From Flavobacteriaceae bacterium (GTDB lineage: Bacteria > Bacteroidota > Bacteroidia > Flavobacteriales > Flavobacteriaceae): a stretch of 64,000 nt of DNA. The stretch spans positions 1 through 64,000 of the forward strand of contig JAPORT010000088.1 of the NCBI GenBank assembly GCA_026710085.1. The letters run 5' to 3'. Positions 45,328-55,110 of this stretch are shown here, in pieces. Numbering within the stretch: the stretch's first letter is position 1; each line of letters starts with the position of its first letter. A program made the position numbers and the translations under genes. The notes under the pieces were generated by a model. That model ran no database searches. It worked only from the letters and a program-made list of their open reading frames with translations, and was not told where the DNA came from.

Positions 45328-46680
45328 GTGATTATAAAAAGATCAATTACCAAATATTTAATGTTTTGGAAATCCAAAGCGAATAGGAAACCGCTCATCA
45401 TTCGAGGAGCTAGACAAGTTGGAAAGACGACTATCATTAAAGAATTCTCAAAGACATATAAATATCAATTGATTCTAAATTTAGAAAAAGAAGAAGATCG
45501 AGAATTTTTTCAAGATTCGGATGATGTAAAGTTAATTCTACAATATCTTTTGTTATCTAGAAAACTAAATGATCGTTGTTTGTCAGATACACTTTTGTTT
45601 ATTGATGAAATTCAAGAATATCCAAAAGTCATCAGTCTATTGCGTTATTTCTATGAGGAGATTTCAGAATTGCATGTCATAGCTGCTGGATCACTTTTAG
45701 AATTTGCGATGAGAAGATTACAGACTTTTCCCGTCGGTAGGGTAGAATTCATGTATTTACATCCCATAAATTTTGAAGAATATCTAGAGGCTGTAGGATT
45801 TTCAATTCCTCTTGATGATCTTAAAAACATTCCAATTAACCCTATCGCCCATAGAGTATTGATGAATCAGTTTAATCGATACGCAACAATTGGTGGGATG
45901 CCTGAAATAGTTCAACAAGCTGCCATTGATTTTAAAGTTTCCCATTTAGCTTTGACATATGATAGCCTTTGGAATTCATTCCTGAGTGATATCGAAAAAT
46001 ATGCGCGAAATGACACAGAATTAAAAGTCATCAAGTTGATTATGTCAACCGCTCCATTTCTTATAGATAAACGGATTAAATTTCAGAATTTCGGTCAATC
46101 CAATTATAGGTCAAGAGAAGTAGGCGGTGCTTTTAGAAGTATACACCAGGCCAAGGTTATTCAATTAATTTATCCTTCTACGGAAATGAAACCTCCAATT
46201 ATTCTGGATTTTAAAAAGTCTCCCAAAATGCAGTTTTTAGATACAGGAATTTTAAATCATGTATTGGGAATAATAGGACAGCTATCTGTTTTGAATGACT
46301 TCAGCAATGACTATAGAGGATTTCTCATTCCACACATATTCATTCAAGATTTCATTTCAATACATCATATCACTCATTTTTTACCTTCCTTCTGGGTCAG
46401 AAATAAAACTCAATCTAGTTCAGAGTTGGATTTAATCGTCGTCGTTGATGGCAAGCTATTGCCTGTGGAAATTAAACCCGGAAAATCGGGAAGATTGAGA
46501 TCTCTGCATCAGTTCATTGATCATTGTGATCATCATTATGGCATCCGAGTTTATAGTGGAGCGTTTGATGTCCAAAAGACAGAAACCCCCAATGGAAAAC
46601 CTTATGTATTGATGAACTTGCCTTATTATTTAGGCACCCAACTTCCAAAATATGCTAGGTATTTTCTTGAGAATTACTAA
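45328..46680 (+). CDS. AAA_14/DUF4143 ATPase
   Basis: 450 residues from GTG 45328. IIRGARQVGKTTIIKEFSK is Walker A, LLFIDEIQEYPKVI Walker B, and AAGSLLEFAM the sensor segment. The C-terminal half (SSELDLIVVVDGKLLPVEIK, PGKSGRLRSL) is the DUF4143 domain, a restriction-endonuclease-like fold with the ED-V-E-K arrangement. The family is abundant in anaerobic and host-associated bacteria and its role is unknown, often discussed as defence- or mobile-element-linked. It is intact and lies between decayed DNA and core genes. Confidence 0.85.
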   Translation: MIIKRSITKYLMFWKSKANRKPLIIRGARQVGKTTIIKEFSKTYKYQLILNLEKEEDREFFQDSDDVKLILQYLLLSRKLNDRCLSDTLLFIDEIQEYPKVISLLRYFYEEISELHVIAAGSLLEFAMRRLQTFPVGRVEFMYLHPINFEEYLEAVGFSIPLDDLKNIPINPIAHRVLMNQFNRYATIGGMPEIVQQAAIDFKVSHLALTYDSLWNSFLSDIEKYARNDTELKVIKLIMSTAPFLIDKRIKFQNFGQSNYRSREVGGAFRSIHQAKVIQLIYPSTEMKPPIILDFKKSPKMQFLDTGILNHVLGIIGQLSVLNDFSNDYRGFLIPHIFIQDFISIHHITHFLPSFWVRNKTQSSSELDLIVVVDGKLLPVEIKPGKSGRLRSLHQFIDHCDHHYGIRVYSGAFDVQKTETPNGKPYVLMNLPYYLGTQLPKYARYFLENY

Positions 46681-46698
46681 TCCCAAAAGTGGAGGAAT

Positions 46699-47757
46699 TT
46701 AGTGAGAAACGATGTTTTTAAGTTTATGAAAAATTTCGGTATTCTCGTAAAGTCCGCTAAACTTGACCGCATGATAACCGGAACTGAAAACAGGAACAAA
46801 AGTTGCGGTATGACCACCAGTTCCCCATGCATCAATAATGGTATTATTTTCTAGATTTCCATTATTTACGGATAATCCACCGGTTTCATGGTCTGCAGTT
46901 GCTACAACTAAAGTTGAAAGATTCTTTTCAGCAAAATCAAGTGATACGTCGATGGCTTGATTGAATTCTTTGAATTCAGAGATGAGAAATTCAATGTCGT
47001 TATCATGACCTGCCCAGTCGATTTGAGAACCTTCGATCATGACAAAAAAGGGCTTGTTTTGATCGAATTTTTTTAATAAGACAGAAAGTGATTCCCCTAA
47101 AGTAGGTGTTCGACCTTCCAAAAGACTTGGCGGATTATTTTCATGAGTTAAATAGCCAATTTTTTCAGATTTGCTTGATTGAAAGTCTTCCAAATTACCA
47201 ACAAATTCAAATTGTTTCGATTCTACCATTAAATTCTTACCATCTTCACGTTCTACAAAATATTTTTCACCTCCACCAACAAAAAAATCCACTGATGAGG
47301 ACATCAACTGAGAAGCAATTAATTCATATTCATTTCGTGCTTCAACATGGGCATAAAAAGCTGCGGGTGTTGCATGAACAATGGTTGACGTAGCAATCAA
47401 TCCAGTTTGATATCCTTTCTCTTTAAGAATTTCCAGAATCGATACAAGTTCATTTTTTTCAGCATCCATGCCTAACATTCCATTTTTCGTTTTCTTTCCA
47501 CAGGCAATGGCAGTTCCTGCCGCTGCTGAATCCGTCAATAGAGATATTTCATCGGCATGAACTTTAATAATACCGACAAATTCAAAACGATCAAAAGCAG
47601 TTTGATTGTTCATTACATAATTTCCAGCTGATATTTGGGAAAGACCGTTTCCATCTCCAATCAACAATATGATATTGGGGTATTCATTGTGATTTTTTGC
47701 ATTTTGACCACACCCCAATAGAATAAAAAAAAATGAGATTAAAAAGCTTCTTTTCAT
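46699..47757 (-). CDS. Alkaline phosphatase (lipoprotein)
   Basis: 352 residues with a lipoprotein signal (FLISFFFILLGC). Metal and nucleophile motifs in order are LIGDGNGLSQISAG (Asp), LTDSAAAGTAIACGKKTKNG (Ser nucleophile), EGSQIDWAGHDND, TADHETGG and the final GGHTATFVPV. This is the PhoA-type two-zinc phosphomonoesterase, short version, anchored facing the periplasm. Phosphate acquisition is the likely role. It has its own -7 element and no pho box is evident. Confidence 0.9.
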   Translation of the reverse strand: MKRSFLISFFFILLGCGQNAKNHNEYPNIILLIGDGNGLSQISAGNYVMNNQTAFDRFEFVGIIKVHADEISLLTDSAAAGTAIACGKKTKNGMLGMDAEKNELVSILEILKEKGYQTGLIATSTIVHATPAAFYAHVEARNEYELIASQLMSSSVDFFVGGGEKYFVEREDGKNLMVESKQFEFVGNLEDFQSSKSEKIGYLTHENNPPSLLEGRTPTLGESLSVLLKKFDQNKPFFVMIEGSQIDWAGHDNDIEFLISEFKEFNQAIDVSLDFAEKNLSTLVVATADHETGGLSVNNGNLENNTIIDAWGTGGHTATFVPVFSSGYHAVKFSGLYENTEIFHKLKNIVSH

Positions 47758-47777
47758 TGTTCTGCGTGATTATGGAA

Positions 47778-47785
47778 CAAATGTA
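47778..47785 (-). promoter_or_regulatory. -7 promoter element for the alkaline phosphatase
   Basis: TACATTTG on the minus strand fits TAnnTTTG and lies 21 bases before the ATG at 47757. Confidence 0.4.
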
Positions 47786-47807
47786 CATTAGCCATACGGA
47801 TCAAAGC

Positions 47808-49049
47808 CTAGGATTTTAAATAGTTAGATATTTTTTCAAAAACTTTTTTCGTTCCGTTTTTGTGTTCATTGAGATACTCTTGGATTTGATTTTCGATGAT
47901 TGATAATCGATTTGGGTTTTTTAATAAATCTTCGATGGTTTGCTTTAGTTTGAATTTATCAGAAACCGAAAAAGCAATTTGTTTTTGCACTAAATCAACA
48001 GCTTCAGGAAACAAATGGTAATGGGGGCCAAATAAAACGGGTTTTGAATACGCGATTGGTTCTAAAATATTATGCAGGCCTTTTTTGGAAAAACCTCCAC
48101 CAACATAAGTGATTTGAGCAAATCGATAAATTGATGAAAGAAGCCCAATGGAATCAGCAATCAAAATTTGAGTTTCACTAATAGAATGAATATCTGAAGA
48201 GCTCATCTTTTGGTAAGAAACAGAAATGTTTGATTCTAAAAACGCAATGGTTTTAGAGCCCACATCATGAGGTGCAATAATGATTTTATGAAAAGTGGAT
48301 TCGATTTCAGGAAACAATAATTCAATATCACTTTCCCAAGTACTTCCTGCAATAAAACATGTTTGGTTATTTAAAAATGCTTCGATCACTCGATGATGAA
48401 ATGGATGAGATGCATTTTCAATCACACGATCTATTCTTAGATCTCCTGAAACGGAAACATTTTTAAATTGATGTTTTTTTAATAAATCAAAGGAACTTTG
48501 GTTTTGAACGAACACATGATTCAACTTTTTTAATTCTTTGAGCAGCCAATTTCCGTACCATTGGAATAAAAAGTGATTAGGATAAAATCGGCTAGATATA
48601 GCAAATGTCACAATTTGACGTTGATGGAGTTCCTTTAAATAATGTGGCCAAAACTCATACTTTATAAAAATAGCGATAATCGGATTGGTCTTGTTTAAAA
48701 AACCTTGAACATTTTTTTTTGTATCAAAAGGCAAAAACCCAATGCAATCAATCAAATCCAAATCATTAGATGTTTGGATTCCAGAAGGGGAAAAAAAAGT
48801 TAATAAAAGATAAAAAGTAGGATAGTTTGATTTGATTTTTTTTATAAGGGGTTTGCACAACTCAAATTCTCCTAATGAAGCGCAATGAAACCAAATGAGT
48901 TTTTGATGAGATGGAAAATTTTTGTTTTGAATTAGATAACCGTGACTTTTTCTTGTTCTTAAAAAAAGCCTGGTTTTTTTTGAAAAAAGAGCAACTATTG
49001 GCAAACAAAAAAGAGCAATGAAAGCGGTAAAGGAATAAATCCGAAACAT
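47808..49049 (-). CDS. waaA: 3-deoxy-D-manno-octulosonic acid transferase
   Basis: 413 residues. The N-terminal membrane anchor is followed by WFHCASLGEFELCKPLI, the catalytic-Glu segment. The C-terminal half has GSTWESD and YVGGGFSKKGLHNILEPIAY, then KPVLFGPHYH, the CMP-Kdo-binding GT-B domain. WaaA/KdtA adds Kdo to lipid A at the inner membrane; with lpxK it shows the cell makes lipopolysaccharide. Confidence 0.92.
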   Translation of the reverse strand: MFRIYSFTAFIALFCLPIVALFSKKTRLFLRTRKSHGYLIQNKNFPSHQKLIWFHCASLGEFELCKPLIKKIKSNYPTFYLLLTFFSPSGIQTSNDLDLIDCIGFLPFDTKKNVQGFLNKTNPIIAIFIKYEFWPHYLKELHQRQIVTFAISSRFYPNHFLFQWYGNWLLKELKKLNHVFVQNQSSFDLLKKHQFKNVSVSGDLRIDRVIENASHPFHHRVIEAFLNNQTCFIAGSTWESDIELLFPEIESTFHKIIIAPHDVGSKTIAFLESNISVSYQKMSSSDIHSISETQILIADSIGLLSSIYRFAQITYVGGGFSKKGLHNILEPIAYSKPVLFGPHYHLFPEAVDLVQKQIAFSVSDKFKLKQTIEDLLKNPNRLSIIENQIQEYLNEHKNGTKKVFEKISNYLKS

Positions 49050-49355
49050 ACGGCACTCAAATCAAAAATAAACTATCTGTAGCCGATTCCATCTTATTAG
49101 ATTTGGCAATTAAAAATGATTGAAAAAAAATTACTAGAAAAATAAAGAATACGAGTTATCCGATTTTTGAACTGCTCTCCAATTCATCAATAGAAACAAG
49201 AACATTAGGATTACTTCCTGATGAGCTATTGGTACTGTCTTTGACTAAATAAAGCAAGAGTGTATTGTTTTCTGTTTCAAATAGATCATTTCATCGGCAC
49301 GTTAGATTATCCAAACAATGGCTATTCAAATAACGAATAGCCCTTGAGGAAGTTT

Positions 49356-49604
49356 TTATTCACTGACAGTTTCGCCGATCATGTTCATGCTTTTTTCTAG
49401 AGATGCGTCGGAAATTAATGGATTTGCTGAATTTATCCCATTTTTCTTTGTATGATAAAGCGAACTAATAAAAACGCCACTAGCAAGGCCACTAGTTAGA
49501 CTGCTTTTCGTCCATTCAGAATCAGATAAATAACAGAAAATGACAAAACCAAAAAATGAATGAATAATAATGAGGTTTTTAATCATGACTTTTAAAGAAC
49601 TCAT
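49356..49604 (-). CDS. Small hypothetical membrane protein
   Basis: 82 residues with two hydrophobic stretches (NLIIIHSFFGFVIFCYL and SLTSGLASGVFISSLY). I recognise no family. The flanking 49050-49355 holds only a 42-codon minus-strand frame without a start (DLFETENNTLLLYLVKD..., ending near 49155), which may be a gene scrap. Confidence 0.35.
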   Translation of the reverse strand: MSSLKVMIKNLIIIHSFFGFVIFCYLSDSEWTKSSLTSGLASGVFISSLYHTKKNGINSANPLISDASLEKSMNMIGETVSE

Positions 49605-49741
49605 ATGAATGATTGACCCTATTCCTGATAGAGCACATTAAATTTGACCGTTCTATTATGATAGTTATAGGGAGTGGTATCCCTTTTGGTTAGTAGGTAA
49701 AGTGAATGATGTTGTACCAGCAAGTTGAACATAGAAAAATG

Positions 49742-50872
49742 CTAATCGAAAAACGTCTTGATAGTCTGAGCGATGTAGTTGGTTTGTTCATCGGTGACCT
49801 CAGTATGCATTGGCAATGAAAGAACTTGTTGAGAGAATTGACATGTAATGGGGAAATGATGATCTGTTGATCGGTTATCAATATAAGCTTTTTGCCGATG
49901 TAAAGGAATGGGGTAGTAAATGCCATACGGAATGTTATGTTTTGTAAGATAATGGGCTAATTCATCACGTTTTCCATTGGTGACTCGAAGAGTGTACTGG
50001 TGCCATACATGAGCGTCTTCTAGTTTAGGCATTTTCGGCAAAACCAAATGGGGGATCCCTTTCAATAAAGCATGATATTTTTTGGCATTGAATCTTCTTT
50101 TCTCAATATATTGATCTAAATACTTTAGTTTGGTTTTCAATACCGCAGCTTGAAGGGTATCCAATCTTGAGTTCACTCCGATGATATCATGATAGTAGCG
50201 TTGGGACATGCCATGATTGGCAATCGCTCGGATTTTATGGACCAGATTGTCATCATTTGTAAATAATGCTCCACCATCACCATAAGCACCTAAATTTTTA
50301 GCAGGAAAAAATGAAGTTGTTCCAATGTTGCCAATGGTTCCAGCATATTTCATATCACCATTGATAAATTGGTATTTTGCCCCAATAGCTTGAGCATTAT
50401 CTTCAATGATATCCAAACCGTGTCTTAAGGCTATGAGCATTAACTCACCCATAGGGCATACTTGTCCAAACAAATGCACTGGCATCATGGCTCTAGTTTT
50501 TTTTGTGATGGAGGATTCTAGTTTATCAATATCAATATTGAAAGTTTCAGGATCGATGTCAACTAAGATGGGCTTCAGACCTAATAAATGAATCACTTCA
50601 ACGGTTGCTGCAAAGGTGAAATTGGTCGTGATGATTTCTGTACCAGGTTTATAATCCATAGCCATCAGAGCTATTTGTAGAGCATCCGTCCCATTGGCAC
50701 AAGCAATAACATGTTTTACTTGAAGGTATTTGGCTAGACTCTGTTCGAATTCTTTAACAGCAGGGCCATTGATAAATGATGCAGATTCGAATATCGAATC
50801 AAATTCCGTTTTTAGCTCCTTTTTGATTTCTTGATATTGACCGACAAGATCGACCATTTGGATTTTTTCCAT
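49742..50872 (-). CDS. DegT/DnrJ/EryC1/StrS family aminotransferase
   Basis: 376 residues of a fold-type I PLP enzyme. GTDALQIALMAM, EDNAQAIGAKY and SFFPAKNLGAYGDGGALFTN, with the Schiff-base Lys, are landmarks. Such enzymes aminate keto-sugars (for example UDP-2-acetamido-3-keto sugars) for surface polysaccharide. No other sugar-modifying gene is adjacent, so the exact substrate is open. It is preceded by a gene-free region of about 800 bases. Confidence 0.9.
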   Translation of the reverse strand: MEKIQMVDLVGQYQEIKKELKTEFDSIFESASFINGPAVKEFEQSLAKYLQVKHVIACANGTDALQIALMAMDYKPGTEIITTNFTFAATVEVIHLLGLKPILVDIDPETFNIDIDKLESSITKKTRAMMPVHLFGQVCPMGELMLIALRHGLDIIEDNAQAIGAKYQFINGDMKYAGTIGNIGTTSFFPAKNLGAYGDGGALFTNDDNLVHKIRAIANHGMSQRYYHDIIGVNSRLDTLQAAVLKTKLKYLDQYIEKRRFNAKKYHALLKGIPHLVLPKMPKLEDAHVWHQYTLRVTNGKRDELAHYLTKHNIPYGIYYPIPLHRQKAYIDNRSTDHHFPITCQFSQQVLSLPMHTEVTDEQTNYIAQTIKTFFD

Positions 50873-51245
50873 TGATTTTTTAAAGGACCAAATTTAGAAT
50901 AACCAAATACAAAGCATTTAACGGATCAAACAAAAATTCCCAATGTTGAATCGCGACGATGGATGATATATCTTTGAGGAAAGATAGAATTGATACTAAT
51001 TTTCGTTTTCAATAGCATTTAGAGTTTAAAATCAATCCTTTAATTTCATGGTGTAGGGGCATGCTATCATTAAAGAATCGTTTCTATCTGTATGTTTCTT
51101 CTTTGCCCGACCGTCCTTGCTCATGACCTCTCATCAAAATAGAGAATCACGGTGATGCTCTATGACCTCCATTCATCACCAACTACCATGATCTTTTTTC
51201 GACCGTTCGTTTTTCCACCCTCGTGGCCAAACCAAAAAAAGGGGT

Positions 51246-51553
51246 GTGTGGCCTGTCCTCTCGGTGGTCTTTTCTTGTAGTTCTGGCGCCCCACCCCAAC
51301 AGCAGTACGCATATCACCTCCGTCGACTTCTGACACCATCACCACCGCCTCGAGTGCTAGGGGAAGCATCACCGCCACGACAGAGGAGCATTTTCAATTC
51401 ACTCAATGGACGGGGGATTGCGGCAACTTGCCCAGCATTGTAACCAATTATGGCGATAAGCAAGCCACTAAAGAAGACGGTGAGAACACACCGAATCAGA
51501 ACATCAAGGTTGGAGATGGAGCTATGAATCGCCTTTCGTTTGGTAGAATTTAG
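51246..51553 (+). pseudogene. Remnant of an InlB-repeat lipoprotein
   Basis: A lipoprotein-like start (PVLSVVFSCSSGAPP, 51249-51290) is followed after a frameshift by SSARGSITATTEEHFQFTQW, then TGDCGN, ending at TAG 51551. The Y/F-F--W-GDCG pattern is the InlB-type repeat of the lipoprotein at 36.5 kb. One repeat is left, with no DUF285 part. The bases 50873-51245 and 51554-51704 show no gene. Confidence 0.55.
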
Positions 51554-51704
51554 ATTCTACCAAGTATAATCTCACACCAAGGCATCTTCTGCATGAAGTG
51601 AAGATTACTTCAACTTGTTTTAGGAAAACACGATCAAGAAAGACAGAGAGAAATAGGATGATTCATTGAGAATTCAAATAAGGAATGAAAAACAAAAATG
51701 AGCC

Positions 51705-53057
51705 TTAGAATGAAGAAACTCCCGTATAATTAAAGGGAGTAATCTTTTTGAGATTGGATCTTAATTCATTGCTAACTTCCAATGAATCAATAAATTCATG
51801 AATGGTTTTTTGATTGATGGATTCACTGCCTCGGGTAAAAGCTTTGAGTTGTTCATAGGGTTGATCATAGCCTTCTTTTCTCAATAGAGTCTGAATAGCT
51901 TCGGAGATAATTTGCCAATTTTTATCTAAATCATGGTTGATTTGGACTTTATTGACGTCAAGTTTTTGAATTCCATTAATCATTGACTTTAAGGCAATGA
52001 TAGTATGAGCAAAAGGCACACCTACATTACGAAGAACCGTGGAATCTGTTAAATCTCTTTGAAAACGTGATATCGGAAGTTTTCGTGAAAAAAAAGCAAA
52101 GATGCTATTGGCCATTTCGAGATTACCTTCGGCGTTTTCAAAATCGATAGGATTGACTTTATGAGGCATTGCCGAAGATCCCACTTCTTGACGGATGATT
52201 TTTAATTTGAAATAATCTAAAGAAATGTATCCCCAAACATCACGACAGAAATCCAATAAAATAGTATTGATACGTTTTAGACTGTCAGATAGGGTTGCAA
52301 AAGAATCATAGTGTTCAATTTGAGTCGTAGGGAGACTATAAACAAGTCCGAGATTATCTTCTACAAACTTTCGTCCAAAATCTTCCCAGTCGATAGTTGG
52401 ATACGCCAGTTGATGGGCATTAAAATTCCCTGTTGATCCAGAAAATTTGGCAGCATGGGGAATCTCTAAAAGCAGGTTCAATTGATTAGAAAGTCTGGTA
52501 ATAAAAACTTGAATTTCTTTTCCCAGTCGGGTAGGGCTCGCTGGTTGACCGTGGGTACGAGCCAACATGACCGTCGATCTAGTTTCATCTGCCAAAGACT
52601 CTAAACATTCAATGAGTTGATTTAAATCGTATAAATAAACTTCTTCAAAAGCAGCACGAATACTAAGAGGAATGGCTGTATTATTAATATCTTGAGATGT
52701 CAATCCAAAATGAATGAATTCTTGATGTTTTTCAAGCCCTAACTCTTTAAATTTTTCTTTAATAAAGTATTCTACCGCTTTAACATCATGATTCGTCTGG
52801 GCCTCGTAGTTTTTAATTTTTTTAGCATCTTTCTCTGAAAAAGAAAGATAAATATCTCTGAGTTTATTGATTTTTTTCCGATCAAAAGTGGATAATTTAT
52901 CGAGTCCAAGTTTACATAGTTCAATGAAGTATTCAATTTCAACCAAGACACGATATTTAATTAATGCACCTTCAGAAAAGTAGTCCGCTAATTTGTCGAC
53001 CTTACTCCAATATCTTCCATCGATGGGAGAGACGGTTTTAAGGGTGGAAATTTTCAT
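51705..53057 (-). CDS. purB: Adenylosuccinate lyase
   Basis: 450 residues. The superfamily signature GSSAMPHKVNPIDFENAEGN is present with the catalytic Ser loop, plus QTNHDVKAVEYF, HFGLTSQDINNTA and MLARTHGQPASPTRLG. It cleaves SAICAR and adenylosuccinate to release fumarate in purine synthesis. Complete and standard length. A -7 element lies at 53114-53121. Confidence 0.95.
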   Translation of the reverse strand: MKISTLKTVSPIDGRYWSKVDKLADYFSEGALIKYRVLVEIEYFIELCKLGLDKLSTFDRKKINKLRDIYLSFSEKDAKKIKNYEAQTNHDVKAVEYFIKEKFKELGLEKHQEFIHFGLTSQDINNTAIPLSIRAAFEEVYLYDLNQLIECLESLADETRSTVMLARTHGQPASPTRLGKEIQVFITRLSNQLNLLLEIPHAAKFSGSTGNFNAHQLAYPTIDWEDFGRKFVEDNLGLVYSLPTTQIEHYDSFATLSDSLKRINTILLDFCRDVWGYISLDYFKLKIIRQEVGSSAMPHKVNPIDFENAEGNLEMANSIFAFFSRKLPISRFQRDLTDSTVLRNVGVPFAHTIIALKSMINGIQKLDVNKVQINHDLDKNWQIISEAIQTLLRKEGYDQPYEQLKAFTRGSESINQKTIHEFIDSLEVSNELRSNLKKITPFNYTGVSSF

Positions 53058-53113
53058 TGATTTTGTGAAAAAAAGTCAAACTCAAAGTGATTGATACACT
53101 CATAGTATCACTG

Positions 53114-53121
53114 CAAATTTA
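53114..53121 (-). promoter_or_regulatory. -7 promoter element for purB
   Basis: TAAATTTG on the minus strand fits TAnnTTTG, 57 bases before the purB ATG at 53057. Confidence 0.45.
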
Positions 53122-53164
53122 TGAAATTAAGCCCCATTGATGTTTCTCTTTGGCTTGAAAAGTA

Positions 53165-53620
53165 TTATAAGTAGTTTCGAATGATCGATTGCACTCCTTT
53201 GGAATGATTGGATTGTTGGTAGAGGATGAAATCTCTAAAATCAAGAAAAGATTCTTTAAATTCCGATTGGTATGTTTTCATGATTCTACTACAATAGCAA
53301 ATAATGGCTGTTTGTGGATGATTTTTGACCCATTTGCTGACAAGCATCACAATGGTTTGTTGATGATAGAGACTTATGGAATGGGGAAATTGGTTGACAT
53401 AAATAGAAAGTATTCGAGAAAGACTTCGGATGCGTGCAGGCGGCCGATCAATCTGTTGACATTGGTTTAAAAAGTCATCAAAATCAGTTATGAATTTCTT
53501 TGGATTTTTGATAAAACGCAATTCGTATTGTCGAGTCGCCTTGACCAATTCTTTTTCAATGCCTGGTAAAAGGGCTATTTGATCCGTATTATGATCATGA
53601 GAATCATTTATAGAAATCAA
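53165..53620 (-). CDS. Helical protein of unknown function upstream of purB
   Basis: 151 residues, all predicted helix, no signal or membrane segment. Flavobacteria commonly carry a small helical protein directly upstream of purB. The pattern of this one (RPPARIRSLSRIL..., then Q-IVML-SKWV-----TA) fits my memory of it weakly. It may be HEAT-repeat-like. No function can be given. Confidence 0.5.
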   Translation of the reverse strand: MISINDSHDHNTDQIALLPGIEKELVKATRQYELRFIKNPKKFITDFDDFLNQCQQIDRPPARIRSLSRILSIYVNQFPHSISLYHQQTIVMLVSKWVKNHPQTAIICYCSRIMKTYQSEFKESFLDFRDFILYQQSNHSKGVQSIIRNYL

Positions 53621-53685
53621 AGCAAACCTAGTCTAAATGAAGAATTGAACGGTGATTTCCAAAATGCTCATAAAAACAGTTTGGA

Positions 53686-54459
53686 TCACATGGATAAAAT
53701 ACGGTACTCTTCATAGCATTTACTCATCGCTTCAAGTATTTGTAAATCGTTTGCCTCTTTAATAAAAACTTCCGAGTAATTACAATTGCCCAGGACTTCA
53801 TCAATTTCTCCAGGTTGTAAATTCAGAAACTGCATGAGCACTTGGCGATCAAATTTAATAGACAAGAGATTTCGAATATTATCATCTTCACGCATTTTAT
53901 TGAGTTTTCTCATCTCTTTGCTTTTCCGACTAAACGTACTGTACATGAGATCAAGAGGATCGAATATTGAACGGAAACTTCTAGCGATGTTTCTTAGTGA
54001 AGAACCTCCAGATTCATAGCCTAAATTAGGGAGACCAGCAATACTGTATCGTTGTACTTCATTCGTCGGGGAATTTCGAACATCGATATCTAAATAACCC
54101 GTTAATCGGTAGGGTTGTAAAATCACTTCTTCTAATGCAAAAGCCAATTCAGTCATTTGAAAAACGGCATTACCAAATCGAATCATATCATTCGTAACAG
54201 CCACCTTTAAGGGCTTATATCCAATATAAGAAAAATAGAGCGTATCTTGAACCTTTGTCATCAGTTCAAACTCTCCATTGATATCTGTGGTTGTTCCATT
54301 GATTTCATTGAGATTGACAACATGTACACTCTGCATTGCCAATCCTGTAGCGTCATCTTCAACTTTAGCTTTAAAAATTTGTGGATTGTTGTCTTGTGAA
54401 AATCCACAATGGAGCCCTACCAAACCAACAATGAGTCCCAAAATGATTCTTTTCTTCAC
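53686..54459 (-). CDS. Exported protein with a carboxypeptidase-regulatory-like domain
   Basis: 257 residues. The signal peptide (ILGLIVGLVGLHCGFS) is followed by a CarboxypepD_reg-like beta-sandwich (VEDDATGLAMQSVHVVNLNE, then GTTTDINGEFEL and YFSYIGYKPL), the domain that precedes SusC-type barrels. Here the barrel is missing. The second half (about 120-257) is a charged domain found in stand-alone Bacteroidota proteins of unknown role. Probably periplasmic or outer-membrane attached. Confidence 0.7.
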   Translation of the reverse strand: MKKRIILGLIVGLVGLHCGFSQDNNPQIFKAKVEDDATGLAMQSVHVVNLNEINGTTTDINGEFELMTKVQDTLYFSYIGYKPLKVAVTNDMIRFGNAVFQMTELAFALEEVILQPYRLTGYLDIDVRNSPTNEVQRYSIAGLPNLGYESGGSSLRNIARSFRSIFDPLDLMYSTFSRKSKEMRKLNKMREDDNIRNLLSIKFDRQVLMQFLNLQPGEIDEVLGNCNYSEVFIKEANDLQILEAMSKCYEEYRILSM

Positions 54460-54516
54460 ACTATAAAATTACATTAATCTAAGGACTGTCATTCCAATGA
54501 GTTGAACATCGTTGAC

Positions 54517-55110
54517 TCAACAAAACTTGTTTTTTGAAAAATAGGCACGTAATTTCATGATGGCTTTAGCTCGATGACTCCATCGATTCTTATCTTCAAA
54601 ACTCATTTGTCCAAATGTTTGTTGATGGCCATTGGGAATGAAAATGGGATCATAACCAAACCCTTTTTGTCCTTGCATTTGATGGGTAATCATTCCTTTT
54701 ACTTCACCTCGAATAAAATGATGGTTATCTTGATAAAACAGACAAAAAACAGTCCGAAACATAGCTTGACGATTATCAATTTGTTGCATTGCGTTCAACA
54801 GTTTGAGGTTGTTTTCTTGAGCCGTAGCATTTTCACCAGCATATCGCGCAGAATGAACACCAGGAATCCCATGAAGTGCTTTGACAAAAAGTCCTGTATC
54901 ATCAGATATCGTGGGAAAGGGACAAGAAATAAAAACTCTTTGGGCTTTTAAAAGAGCATTTCCTTCTAGAGTTGATGCTGTTTCAGCAATACGGTGATGG
55001 AAGGCAATATCTTTTAAGGATAACAAATGAATAGTCTTACCAAGAGATTGCTTTAATTCCATGAGTTTGTTGGTATTATGTGATGCAAAAACGATTGTTG
55101 GTTTATCCAT
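54517..55110 (-). CDS. rdgB: dITP/XTP pyrophosphatase (RdgB/HAM1)
   Basis: 197 residues from ATG 55110 (MDKPTIVFASHNTNKLMEL); the start 7 codons earlier is less likely. The motifs SHNTNK, SDDTGLFVKALHGIPGVHSA and RYAG, GFGYDPIF and SHRAKA define HAM1 enzymes, which hydrolyse non-canonical purine nucleotides. It overlaps the stop of rlmH by 8 bases. Confidence 0.92.
   Translation of the reverse strand: MDKPTIVFASHNTNKLMELKQSLGKTIHLLSLKDIAFHHRIAETASTLEGNALLKAQRVFISCPFPTISDDTGLFVKALHGIPGVHSARYAGENATAQENNLKLLNAMQQIDNRQAMFRTVFCLFYQDNHHFIRGEVKGMITHQMQGQKGFGYDPIFIPNGHQQTFGQMSFEDKNRWSHRAKAIMKLRAYFSKNKFC

Noticed and set aside
51160..51378. Minus-strand 72-codon frame in the gene-poor stretch
   Set aside because: Low-complexity, Gly/Arg-rich antisense of the lipoprotein remnant.
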